DNA from: Eubacteriales bacterium
GTDB taxonomy: Bacteria; Bacillota; Clostridia; Lachnospirales; Lachnospiraceae
NCBI GenBank assembly: GCA_030526295.1
Contig: JAUNDA010000010.1
Coordinates: 1 to 42,448, forward strand
Reading direction: 5' to 3'
DNA length: 42,448 bases
This document shows positions 1 through 7,344 of the stretch, piece after piece. How positions within the stretch are numbered: position 1 is the first letter of the stretch; the number at the start of each line of letters is the position of its first letter. The notes under the pieces were generated by a model. The model saw nothing but the letters and a program-made list of their open reading frames with translations. It searched no databases and was not told where the DNA came from. A program made the position numbers and the translations under genes.

Positions 1-27
1 ATGATTAGAAAGGAGTATGTTTTCCCT

Positions 28-1053
28 ATGAAATTTACCGAGAGCGAATTCGTAGAACTAAAGTCTGAGATGGTCAGTGATATTTGCAAAGAAATAATAG
101 CTTTTGCAAACACTAATGGCGGAGTCCTGTATATAGGCGTTGCGAATGACGGCGACAGCTTTGAAAGTATGCGTTCACTCGAACAGTCCCTGACATTTGA
201 TGCAGCCTCGGAACAGTTTACAAAAAGAAATATTCCTTTTGACTTATCAAAAATGCAAACTCTTGGCATGATTTCACCAGATGGGATTTATTCAAATGTT
301 GCCATGCTATTATCTGACCAGTGCACCAGCACAATTAAGGCCGCCACATTTTCAGGAACCGACAAAAGCGATTTTCAGGACAGAAGGGAATTTTCAGGTT
401 CACTTTTTAAGCAGATGGACGAACTATATGCTTATCTTGACCTGAGGAACAATACAACCGCTACATTTGATGGGTTATATCGTATTGATACTAGAGATTA
501 TCCGGAAGAAGCATTGCGCGAGGCACTGCTTAACTCCCTGGTACATAGAGACTATTCCTTCAGTGTAAGTACACTTGTTAGCGTATACGATGACAGAATC
601 GAATTTGTATCGGTAGGCGGACTGCTCAATGGCATTGAGCTGGATGATATCCTATTAGGGCTGTCGTTATGCAGGAATCCAAAGCTTGCGGCAGTATTTT
701 ACCGTCTTAAACTGATTGAGGCTTACGGTACTGGCTTACCAAAAATAATGGATGCCTACAGCAACTTCCCAATAAAGCCAAAAATCGAAGTTACCAATAA
801 CGCTTTTAAAATTACTTTGCCAAATCGTAATACAAAGAAAGACATTCCTTCAACTGAAAACTCCAAATCCGTTTATGAAAACAAAGTATTGGACTTTATC
901 AAGGAGCATGGAAAAGCAGTAAGAAGCGATATCGACACTCTTCTTAATGTCAGTCAGGCAACATCTAGCAGAATCATAAAACAGATGATTTCAGACGGTC
1001 TCATATATCAGATGGGAAGAGGCAAATCAACAAAATATATGTGTAAATCATAA
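28..1053 (+). CDS. AlbA_2/Schlafen-domain ATP-binding protein, internally deleted
   Basis: COG2865-type putative transcriptional regulator. The N-terminus is the first half of an AlbA_2 (Schlafen-like) domain (FVELK near the start, then IAFANTNGGVLYIGV). The middle matches the ATPase-like helicase-associated region (REALLNSLVHRDYSF, IEAYGTGLPKIM) and the last 60 residues form a winged helix (SQATSSRIIKQMISDGLI). ATG at 28 is preferred: MKFTESEFVELK is the usual family start and AAGGAG lies at 10-15, though an in-frame ATG at position 1 leaves an upstream start possible. From family knowledge, the GVANDG segment should be followed by roughly 70-85 more AlbA_2 residues before the ETDGDSFESMRSL region. 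Here GVANDG runs straight into DSFESM (about nt 139-174), so the domain looks deleted in frame. It may be non-functional. The family call is firm; the role is unknown. Confidence 0.8.
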   Translation: MKFTESEFVELKSEMVSDICKEIIAFANTNGGVLYIGVANDGDSFESMRSLEQSLTFDAASEQFTKRNIPFDLSKMQTLGMISPDGIYSNVAMLLSDQCTSTIKAATFSGTDKSDFQDRREFSGSLFKQMDELYAYLDLRNNTTATFDGLYRIDTRDYPEEALREALLNSLVHRDYSFSVSTLVSVYDDRIEFVSVGGLLNGIELDDILLGLSLCRNPKLAAVFYRLKLIEAYGTGLPKIMDAYSNFPIKPKIEVTNNAFKITLPNRNTKKDIPSTENSKSVYENKVLDFIKEHGKAVRSDIDTLLNVSQATSSRIIKQMISDGLIYQMGRGKSTKYMCKS

Positions 1054-1073
1054 CCACCAGCTTAGCTGGTGGT
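1053..1073. repeat. Subterminal hairpin, tnpA-distal end of the IS200-like element
   Basis: Near-perfect palindrome, ACCACCAGCT then T then AGCTGGTGGT, overlapping the last base of the upstream stop codon. Its stem resembles the hairpin at the opposite end of the element. In IS200/IS605 elements such hairpins are bound by TnpA. It could also act as a transcription brake, being followed by TTT. Confidence 0.7.
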
Positions 1074-1163
1074 TTCCTCTGCCCCTATAAGGGGCTTAAT
1101 GCCGGCCCGGGCCTCACAAGGCCCTCTGAATATGTGTCTTCTTCCACACCACATTCACTGACT

Positions 1164-1185
1164 AAGCCCCTGCGAGGGGCTTTTT
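1164..1185 (+). terminator. GC-rich hairpin with T tract
   Basis: AAGCCCCT, GCG, AGGGGCTT form an 8-bp perfect stem followed by TTTTTC on the plus strand, a convincing intrinsic terminator for readthrough from the upstream gene toward the transposon. Two more GC-rich hairpins precede it inside the element (1081-1095 GCCCC/GGGGC and 1109-1124 GGGCC/GGCCC). This cluster probably also shields tnpA from antisense transcription. Confidence 0.6.
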
Positions 1186-1186
1186 C

Positions 1187-1657
1187 TTATTTGTCTTTGT
1201 TTACCGGCTCACCCGTAAACGGGTCTACGTACTCTTTGAGACTCAGTTGGTCATACGCCTGGTCGTCCTGTATCTGATTCCGGATGTATTCCTCGAACTT
1301 CTTGGCATTCTTCCCGACTGAGTCAACATAGTATCCCCTGCACCAGAATTTTCTGTTTCCGTATTTATACTTGAGATTCGCATGTCTGTCGAAAATCATC
1401 AGACTGCTCTTTCCCTTCAAATATCCCATAAATTCTGATACGCTGATATTCGGTGGTATTCCCACGAACATATGTATATGGTCTGGCATACACTCTGTGG
1501 CGATTATTTCCACCCCTTTTCTCTTGCATAACGTGCTGAGGATGTTTGCTACATCGGCCTTTATTTTTCCATATACGATTTGACGTCTGTATTTTGGTGC
1601 AAATACGATATGGTACTTACATTCCCATGTTGTATGTGATAATGTATTCTTATCCAT
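1187..1657 (-). CDS. tnpA: IS200/IS605 family transposase TnpA (Y1 HUH)
   Basis: 156-residue single-strand DNA transposase of normal family length. The HUH motif is CMPDHIHMFVGIP, giving His60 and His62 as metal ligands. The catalytic tyrosine is most likely Tyr124 in EEYIRNQ, with Gln128 four residues later, the Y-x3-Q spacing known for IS608 TnpA. The N-terminal CKYHIVFAPKYRR block is typical of the family. It cuts and rejoins the element as single-stranded DNA during replication. The sequence shows no frameshift, so it may be active. The ribosome site AAGGAGG precedes ATG at 1657 with normal spacing. Confidence 0.95.
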   Translation of the reverse strand: MDKNTLSHTTWECKYHIVFAPKYRRQIVYGKIKADVANILSTLCKRKGVEIIATECMPDHIHMFVGIPPNISVSEFMGYLKGKSSLMIFDRHANLKYKYGNRKFWCRGYYVDSVGKNAKKFEEYIRNQIQDDQAYDQLSLKEYVDPFTGEPVNKDK

Positions 1658-1755
1658 CTGGATACCTCCTTTTCTATATGTAGTGCGGTTTCGGACCCGT
1701 ACTTATTATAGATTCGGAGGTTTCTTTTTATCTAGGGCTAAAGCCGATCTGGAAT

Positions 1756-1774
1756 CCACTTGCAGAGCAAGTGG
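1756..1774. repeat. Subterminal hairpin, tnpA-proximal end of the IS200-like element
   Basis: CCACTTGC, AGA, GCAAGTGG: an 8-bp perfect stem with a 3-nt loop upstream of tnpA. It resembles the hairpin at the other end, so the pair probably marks the left and right ends used by TnpA. Confidence 0.65.
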
Positions 1775-1792
1775 TTTATTGGATTAGTATCC

Positions 1793-1840
1793 AAAAAAAC
1801 TGCCTCAAACACCTTAAAAACAAGGCTATTTTGGCAGTTT
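1793..1840 (-). terminator. Intrinsic terminator of the phosphate operon
   Basis: On the minus strand, downstream of the histidine kinase stop, AAACTGCC pairs with GGCAGTTT and is followed by a run of seven T residues. An inner CCTT/AAGG stem can extend it. It closes the cotransporter-regulator-kinase unit and separates it from the IS element. Confidence 0.75.
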
Positions 1841-1858
1841 GCTTTGTATTTTTTTTGA

Positions 1859-3181
1859 TTAAAAGGTTACTACAACCGTGGTTCCGACTCCGGGAGCACT
1901 GTCCAGGGTAATTTTTGCGTCATGAAGCTCTACGATATGCTTTACGATTGCAAGGCCAAGACCTGTTCCACCCGTTGCCTTTGAACGCGATTTGTCGACG
2001 CGGTAGAAGCGTTCGAAGATACGCTGCTGCTCCGAGGCAGGTATTCCGATACCGTTATCCTTTACTATGAGTACCTGGTTTCCATTGCTCTTTACCCTGA
2101 CCTCGACGCTTCCTCCGGGGTTATTGTACCTTATGGCATTCTGAACGAGGTTTTCAGTAAGCTCCTTTATCATGTCACGGTTTGCATGAATCATGCATGG
2201 CGAGCCCTCAAAGGTGAGCTCGATATTCTTGCTTCTCGCATTAATACTAAGTGCCTCCATGCATTCAGAAACAGTCTCATAAAGATCGATATCCTCGAAG
2301 GCTGTTTTCTTACCTGTTCTGTCAAGCTCAGAAAGATTAATGATGTCATCAATAAGTGACAGCAGTCTCTGGGCATTCTTTCTGATTTCCCCAAGGAAGT
2401 GCTTCTGCTGCTTTTCATCGGCAATGCCACCCTCGAGAAGCTCTGCATAGCCTGAAATCGCGGTAAGCGGGGTTTTCAGTTCATGTGACACATTTGCTGT
2501 AAAATCCTGCCTGGCCCTTGCCGCGGAAAGAACCTCTGCATGCTGCTCACGGAGCATATCAGAAAACGGTTCAAGCTCCTTATAGGGAGAACTGAAATCA
2601 TCATCCTCAAGCTTTTTTGCCATCGTCTCAATTGGCTTAATAAGCTGATAGGTGAGCATCTGCGAAATGATGATGCAGACTATGATGATGCCTAGAATTA
2701 TGAGAAGAATCATCGGGGCTGCAGATGCGAAAACAGCCCAGATATTCTGGGCATTCGTTGCAACACGAAGCACCGTTCCGTTATCGAGAAGCACCGCATA
2801 ATAGAAGGTACTTTTATTGAACGTGTCGGAATTTCTGACAGCTTCACCGCTTCCGCTTTCAAGGGCCTCAATAATCTCAGGTCTGTCCATATGGTTCTTA
2901 AGGTCCCTTGCATCGGCATCGTTATCATAAAGAACCGTTCCGTCGCTTCCTATCCAGGTAACACGCAGCTCACTGATATCAGTAGAAAGGTCAATGCTTT
3001 CAGGCCTTATGCTTTCAGACTCAAAGTAATGGGTATCCCTCAAAAGCTTTGCGCTTATTCTAAGGTCCGACCTTACCTGCTTCTGGAAAAGTCCGTAATT
3101 AATTAAAGTTATTCCGATGACTGTTGCTATTATCGCAAGGACGGCAATTGCAGTCATTCGGATGTTTATCTTGCTTTTCAT
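1859..3181 (-). CDS. PhoR-type sensor histidine kinase
   Basis: 440-residue membrane histidine kinase. A first transmembrane helix (about residues 9-28), an extracytoplasmic segment of about 120 residues and a second helix (about 153-175) precede a linker and the catalytic core. The H-box FTANVSHELKTPLTA gives His233. The N-box (LVQNAIRYN), G1 (DNGIGIP), F-box (IFERFYRVDKSRS) and G2 (GGTGLGLAIVKH) are all intact. Its start overlaps the response regulator stop by 4 nt, so the two are translationally coupled. It should autophosphorylate His233 and pass phosphate to Asp52 of the regulator. The PhoR identification rests on similarity and on the Na+/Pi cotransporter directly upstream in the same operon. 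Confidence 0.93.
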   Translation of the reverse strand: MKSKINIRMTAIAVLAIIATVIGITLINYGLFQKQVRSDLRISAKLLRDTHYFESESIRPESIDLSTDISELRVTWIGSDGTVLYDNDADARDLKNHMDRPEIIEALESGSGEAVRNSDTFNKSTFYYAVLLDNGTVLRVATNAQNIWAVFASAAPMILLIILGIIIVCIIISQMLTYQLIKPIETMAKKLEDDDFSSPYKELEPFSDMLREQHAEVLSAARARQDFTANVSHELKTPLTAISGYAELLEGGIADEKQQKHFLGEIRKNAQRLLSLIDDIINLSELDRTGKKTAFEDIDLYETVSECMEALSINARSKNIELTFEGSPCMIHANRDMIKELTENLVQNAIRYNNPGGSVEVRVKSNGNQVLIVKDNGIGIPASEQQRIFERFYRVDKSRSKATGGTGLGLAIVKHIVELHDAKITLDSAPGVGTTVVVTF

Positions 3182-3846
3182 TCGATTATATAACCCACAT
3201 TTCTGACGGTCCTGATTCTCTGGCCGTAATCACCGAGCTTTTGTCTTAATGTCTTGATGTGCATGTCGAGTGTCCTCGACTCACCCTCATAATCGGTTCC
3301 CCAGACCTTTTCCATAAGTGTTTCACGAGTGAGCACGATACCCTTGTTGAGCACGAGTGCCGAAAGAAGCTCATATTCCTTAAAGGTCAGTTCCTTAACC
3401 TCTCCGTTTACTGATACCTCTCTCTTTTCGTTATTGATGGTAAGCTCGTCAAGGTTAAGCTCCTTCGCCTCTCCTGTAGAGGTTCTTCTAAGGAGTGCCT
3501 TTACCCTCGAGATAAGCTCCATTACTGAAAACGGCTTTTTAATATAGTCATCGGCACCGTCCTCGATACCCCTTACAAGGTCAAGTTCTGTTGTCTTTGC
3601 CGTAACCATTATTACCGGAATTGTCCTTGTGAGCGGATTCTTCCTAAGCTTTCTTACTATTTCGTTTCCGTTTTCATCGGGGAGCATTATATCCACAAGG
3701 CAGAGATCCGGAATCACCGATTCAAGTCCCTTGTAGAAGTCCTTCGCACATGCAAAGCCCACAGCCTTGTGGCCTGCATTCATGAGTGCAAAGCTTTCAA
3801 TCTCCCTAATGTTTTCATCATCTTCGATTATATAAATAAGTGCCAT
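3178..3846 (-). CDS. OmpR/PhoB-family response regulator
   Basis: 222-residue regulator with a receiver domain (about 1-115) and a winged-helix DNA-binding domain (about 128-222). The acidic pocket is EDD at 8-10, the phospho-acceptor is Asp52 (LVDIMLPDENG), and the switch residues are Thr82 and Lys103 (VTAKTT, IKKPF). ATG at 3846 is chosen because it begins the receiver fold (MALIYIIEDDE) and has GGAG about 8 nt upstream; an in-frame ATG at 3933 would add 29 unrelated residues and overlap the cotransporter. It follows the cotransporter by 61 nt. It is probably the PhoP/PhoB partner of the adjacent kinase and may act on the TTTACA repeats upstream of the cotransporter. Confidence 0.93.
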   Translation of the reverse strand: MALIYIIEDDENIREIESFALMNAGHKAVGFACAKDFYKGLESVIPDLCLVDIMLPDENGNEIVRKLRKNPLTRTIPVIMVTAKTTELDLVRGIEDGADDYIKKPFSVMELISRVKALLRRTSTGEAKELNLDELTINNEKREVSVNGEVKELTFKEYELLSALVLNKGIVLTRETLMEKVWGTDYEGESRTLDMHIKTLRQKLGDYGQRIRTVRNVGYIIE

Positions 3847-3907
3847 TCTTTTTTCTCCATTATTCCTTAAGGCGAAAAATACGGATGTGTCCGATACATA
3901 GCTTCCC

Positions 3908-5695
3908 TTACATTGTAGCATGTCCCGGTCCAACAGGATACTTCTTTATGAGATTTTCGTATTCTGTATTAAACTCATCCCTTTCGGAATCAGACATATC
4001 CCTGTAATACTCATGCATGTTGAGCTTGTTCTCATTGATTGTGAGCATTTCAAGTGCAATGTTTGAGCAGTGGTCTGCAACCCTTTCAAGCTCAATCAGG
4101 ATATCCTCCAGGATAAAGCCCATCTCTATTGAACACTTTCCGGCCTTAAGTCTTGTGATATGGTTTTCCTTTATTCTTGAAATAAGTGCGTCAATAACCT
4201 GCTCCAGCGGCTCAACATGAAGTGCTGCCTCATTATCCTTCTTCCAGAAGCTCTTAAGTGTCAGGTAGCAGATGTCATTGACAGCCTCACACACTGCGCT
4301 AATCTCCTTCTTTGCATCCTCTGAGAAGGACAGGTTCTTGTCATGAAGCTCCTTTGCCGCATTTGAAATACCAAGTGCGTGGTCTGAAATTCTCTCCATG
4401 TCGCTTAAGCTGTGAAGGATAACCGACATCGAACGGCTGTCCTCCTTGGAGATATTCCTTCCTGAAAGCTTTACAAGGTATGAACCGAGTACATCCTCAT
4501 ATCTGTCAACAAGTGATTCAAGCTTTACAACCTGCTCCGTCTTTCCTTCATCGTAATTCATGAGGTCTGAAAGTGCCACATTGATTGACTCCTCTGTGAC
4601 ATGTGCCATCTCAACAACCCTCTTTCTGCAGATTTCCATTGCGAATGCAGGCTTCTCGAGGAATCTTTCGTCGATTGCCGGCTCGTCCTTGGAAAGCTCC
4701 TTATCGTTAACCTTATCCCTGATAGTCATCTCTGAAAGCTTAACGAGAAGTCCCGTGAACGGATAGAAAACGATTACTCCGAGTACATTGAAGAGTGTAT
4801 GGATAATGGCGATTCCCGCTGCGTTTGCACTGAGTCCCAGGAACGCAAAATCCACAAAGGTATTAATAGCATAGAAAATTCCCATAAAGAGAATAGTTCC
4901 AAGAAGGTTAAAGTAAAGGTGAATCATTGCGGCACGCTTTGCATTCTTTGTTGCACCGATTGATGAAATGATCGATGTGATACATGTACCGATGTTCTGT
5001 CCCATGATAATCGGAAGTGCCGATGAATAGCATACAGCTCCAGTTGAGCAAAGTGCCTGCAAAATACCTACAGATGCAGATGATGACTGGATTACTGCCG
5101 TGATGACAGCACCTGCAATCATTCCAAGCACCGGATTACTGAAGGATGTCATAATTCCCGCAAACGACGGATTGTTCTTAAGACCCGAAACGGCAGAACT
5201 CATTGTCTCCATACCGAACATCAAAATTGCAAATCCGATGAGAATGCTTCCGATATCCTTTTTCTTCGAACCACCCTTATCGCTCATCATGAGAATTGTT
5301 CCGATAAGTGCCATTACAGGTGAGAAGGATGATGGCTTTAAGAGCTTAACCCAGACTGTGCTTCCCTCAATTCCAGCAAGTGACAGAATCCACGAGGTGA
5401 TTGTCGTTCCGACATTCGCACCCATGATGATTCCGACTGCCTGTGAAAGCTTCATAATGCCCGAGTTTACAAAACCGACTACCATAACCGTTGTAGCCGA
5501 TGATGACTGGATTACCGCCGTAACTCCAGCACCAAGCAGTACTGCAAAAATCTTCTTGGAGGTTAACTTCTCGAGTACGCTCTCAAGCTTTCCACCCTCC
5601 ATTCTGGCAAGGCCATTACCCATCGTGCTCATTCCGTAGAGGAAGAGTGACAGGCCGCCTATCATACTTAATATATTGAAAATATCCACTGACAT
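3908..5695 (-). CDS. Na+/phosphate cotransporter with PhoU-like C-terminal domain
   Basis: 595-residue member of the NptA/PNaS family (COG1283). Two inverted repeats of the transport fold carry the signature VIQSSSATT (near residue 61) and VIQSSSASV (near residue 200), each followed by hydrophobic helices. The last 230 residues are a soluble helical PhoU-like domain with coiled-coil character. It should import inorganic phosphate with sodium across the cytoplasmic membrane. ATG at 5695 has AAAAGGGGG just upstream. It is first in the operon with the two-component pair, which argues for control by phosphate limitation. Confidence 0.93.
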   Translation of the reverse strand: MSVDIFNILSMIGGLSLFLYGMSTMGNGLARMEGGKLESVLEKLTSKKIFAVLLGAGVTAVIQSSSATTVMVVGFVNSGIMKLSQAVGIIMGANVGTTITSWILSLAGIEGSTVWVKLLKPSSFSPVMALIGTILMMSDKGGSKKKDIGSILIGFAILMFGMETMSSAVSGLKNNPSFAGIMTSFSNPVLGMIAGAVITAVIQSSSASVGILQALCSTGAVCYSSALPIIMGQNIGTCITSIISSIGATKNAKRAAMIHLYFNLLGTILFMGIFYAINTFVDFAFLGLSANAAGIAIIHTLFNVLGVIVFYPFTGLLVKLSEMTIRDKVNDKELSKDEPAIDERFLEKPAFAMEICRKRVVEMAHVTEESINVALSDLMNYDEGKTEQVVKLESLVDRYEDVLGSYLVKLSGRNISKEDSRSMSVILHSLSDMERISDHALGISNAAKELHDKNLSFSEDAKKEISAVCEAVNDICYLTLKSFWKKDNEAALHVEPLEQVIDALISRIKENHITRLKAGKCSIEMGFILEDILIELERVADHCSNIALEMLTINENKLNMHEYYRDMSDSERDEFNTEYENLIKKYPVGPGHATM

Positions 5696-5738
5696 ACCCC
5701 CTTTTCATTTTCAAACTCACGGTGTAACCCTACCCCGC

Positions 5739-5811
5739 TGCATACACATATTAAAGGAGGTTTGTAAAATCGAAAGTCAGCTTAATGTAAAATCAATGTA
5801 AAAATTTTACA
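5739..5811 (-). promoter_or_regulatory. Putative Pho-box repeats and promoter of the cotransporter operon
   Basis: On the minus strand two TTTACA hexamers are separated by exactly 5 nt (plus-strand TGTAAA at 5786-5791 and 5797-5802). The second belongs to a palindrome TGTAAAA-A-TTTTACA (5797-5811). Eleven-base spacing of TTnACA repeats is the known pattern of PhoP/PhoB binding in Gram-positive bacteria. A further TTTACA at 5763-5768 with TATGCA at 5739-5744 (18-nt spacer) could be the -35/-10 pair. The box is seen; binding is inferred. Confidence 0.5.
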
Positions 5812-5883
5812 TTTGTGCACTGTTGCGATATTTTTACAAAACTTATTATTTAACTGTTTCATCCCATCTAAGGCTCGTATCCC

Positions 5884-5924
5884 TCAAAAACGAAAGGAAG
5901 CACACCGACATGCGATATGCTTCC
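5884..5924 (-). terminator. Intrinsic terminator after the GlpB-like gene
   Basis: GGAAGC (5896-5901) pairs with GCTTCC (5919-5924) and, on the minus strand, is followed by TTTCGTTTTTG. It lies about 55 nt beyond the stop of the oxidoreductase and before the cotransporter promoter region. Confidence 0.65.
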
Positions 5925-5979
5925 AATTGCTTATTTTTATTCTGTTTGGGTAATTATTCTGCCATTTGGCAGGCATTAA

Positions 5980-7344
5980 TTATAGTCCGTTTGATGTAAT
6001 GATTACATCTGCACCAAGACCGAGGAAATCCTTTACAACGACCTCATTAAGCTCGTACTCCTCCTTTTCGAGCCTGATTTCCCTAAGCTTCATTGCAGCC
6101 TCAAGAAGCTTTTCCTTTGGAATCGGGGCACTTGTCTTTACCGGGATGTATTTTCCGCTTGGAAGACGCATGATCGATGTAAGGTTACGCTTTGGTGCAA
6201 TCATCTCCTGCTTTGCATATGTTACTCCTCGTGGACACTTATTGCCTGTAACATTGCCATCCTTATCATAGTGAAGTGCACATCCGTTTGGACAGAGAAC
6301 ACATGTAACACTTCCCTCCTCCGGGAAGCCCTTCTTCATCTTGTTGTGCTTTTCATCAGGCATCGGCATAAGAGCCTCACCACGAATAAACAGTGCAGCA
6401 TTCCTTCCCGCTGCGCTACCCTGCTCAGATACAAAATCAGCAAGGTCCATTACGCTTCTTGCATTTCCACAGGCAAAGATTCCTGGAACGCTAGACTGTA
6501 AATAATCGTCTGTGAGTATACCGTTACTTCTCTGGTTAAGCTCAACACCTGCCATCTTTGCAATCTCATTCTCGGGGATAAGTCCTACTGAAAGAATAAG
6601 TGTATCACAGTCAATGTGCTTTTCAGAGCCAGGAATTATTCTGCCGTTTTCATCAACCTGTGCGGCATCAATGCCCGTAAGTCTTTCCTTTCCGTATATC
6701 CTTGAAACTGTTGTATTTACATAGAGCGGAATGCCAAAGTCATAGAGGCACTGGCTTACATTTCTCTCAAGTCCGCATGGTGACGGCTGGATTTCGAGTA
6801 CACACTCAACCTTTGCTCCCTCGAAGGTAAGACGTCTTGCCATGATGAGACCTACGTCACCAGAACCAAGGATTACTATCTTCCTACCGACCATTATGCG
6901 GTCAACGTTTATGAGCCTCTGCGCTGTACCTGCCGTGAGTACGCCTGCCGGACGAGAGCCGGGTATTGCAATTGCTCCCCTTGTACGCTCCCTGCAGCCT
7001 GTTGCGATTACAACAGCTCCTGCCTTAAAGGTTTCAAGACCGTTTCTAGTAACAGCTGTAATTTCCTTATCACCTGTCATCCCTGTAACCATGGCACCAG
7101 TCATGATTTCGATGCCTGCTTCGAGTGCTTCCTTATAATCATATGCAGCATACTCAGGGCCTGTAAGTGTACGGTGATAATGCGTCAGTCCAAAGCCGTC
7201 ATGAATGCACTGGTTAAGGATTCCGCCTGTTTTTGTATCCCTTTCAAGAACGAGTACGCTCTCGGCACCGTTCTTTTTTGCACTTATTGCCGCCGCAATT
7301 CCGCCTGGGCCCGCGCCTATTACAATTACGTCCTTATTCTTCAT
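5980..7344 (-). CDS. GlpB-like FAD oxidoreductase fused to DUF1667
   Basis: Pyridine-nucleotide-disulfide-type FAD oxidoreductase (residues about 1-330) followed by a DUF1667 domain (about 345-454). The FAD fingerprint VIGAGPGGIAAA is at the N-terminus, a second nucleotide site is VILGSGDVGLIMARR near 160, and ATGCRER is present. The tail carries CVLCPNGC and a later CP (about Cys348, 351, 355, 370), a likely Fe-S site. In many Firmicutes this oxidoreductase and DUF1667 are separate genes behind a GlpA-like dehydrogenase; here they are one chain. ATG at 7344 is taken as start, with GAAGGG upstream; GTG at 7353 is an alternative. It overlaps the upstream GlpA-type gene. A role in passing electrons from glycerol 3-phosphate or a 2-hydroxyacid is inferred. 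Confidence 0.87.
   Translation of the reverse strand: MKNKDVIVIGAGPGGIAAAISAKKNGAESVLVLERDTKTGGILNQCIHDGFGLTHYHRTLTGPEYAAYDYKEALEAGIEIMTGAMVTGMTGDKEITAVTRNGLETFKAGAVVIATGCRERTRGAIAIPGSRPAGVLTAGTAQRLINVDRIMVGRKIVILGSGDVGLIMARRLTFEGAKVECVLEIQPSPCGLERNVSQCLYDFGIPLYVNTTVSRIYGKERLTGIDAAQVDENGRIIPGSEKHIDCDTLILSVGLIPENEIAKMAGVELNQRSNGILTDDYLQSSVPGIFACGNARSVMDLADFVSEQGSAAGRNAALFIRGEALMPMPDEKHNKMKKGFPEEGSVTCVLCPNGCALHYDKDGNVTGNKCPRGVTYAKQEMIAPKRNLTSIMRLPSGKYIPVKTSAPIPKEKLLEAAMKLREIRLEKEEYELNEVVVKDFLGLGADVIITSNGL

Larger units (their letters stand above)
1053..1775 (-). mobile_element. IS200/IS605-family element, tnpA only
   Basis: A single Y1 transposase gene on the minus strand is flanked by short hairpins with similar CCAC/GTGG stems, at 1053-1073 and 1756-1774. 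These are the kind of subterminal structures recognised by IS200-type TnpA. There are no inverted terminal repeats and no tnpB. Exact cleavage ends cannot be set; the given ends are the hairpin outer edges. The element lies immediately after the stop codon of the preceding gene. Confidence 0.75.

Noticed and set aside
5100-5639. Long plus-strand open frame opposite the Na+/Pi cotransporter
   Set aside because: It is the complement of a clear transporter gene, has no ribosome site and its composition mirrors the opposite strand. Similar long antisense frames elsewhere (e.g. 12181-12684, 38555-39121) were dropped for the same reason.
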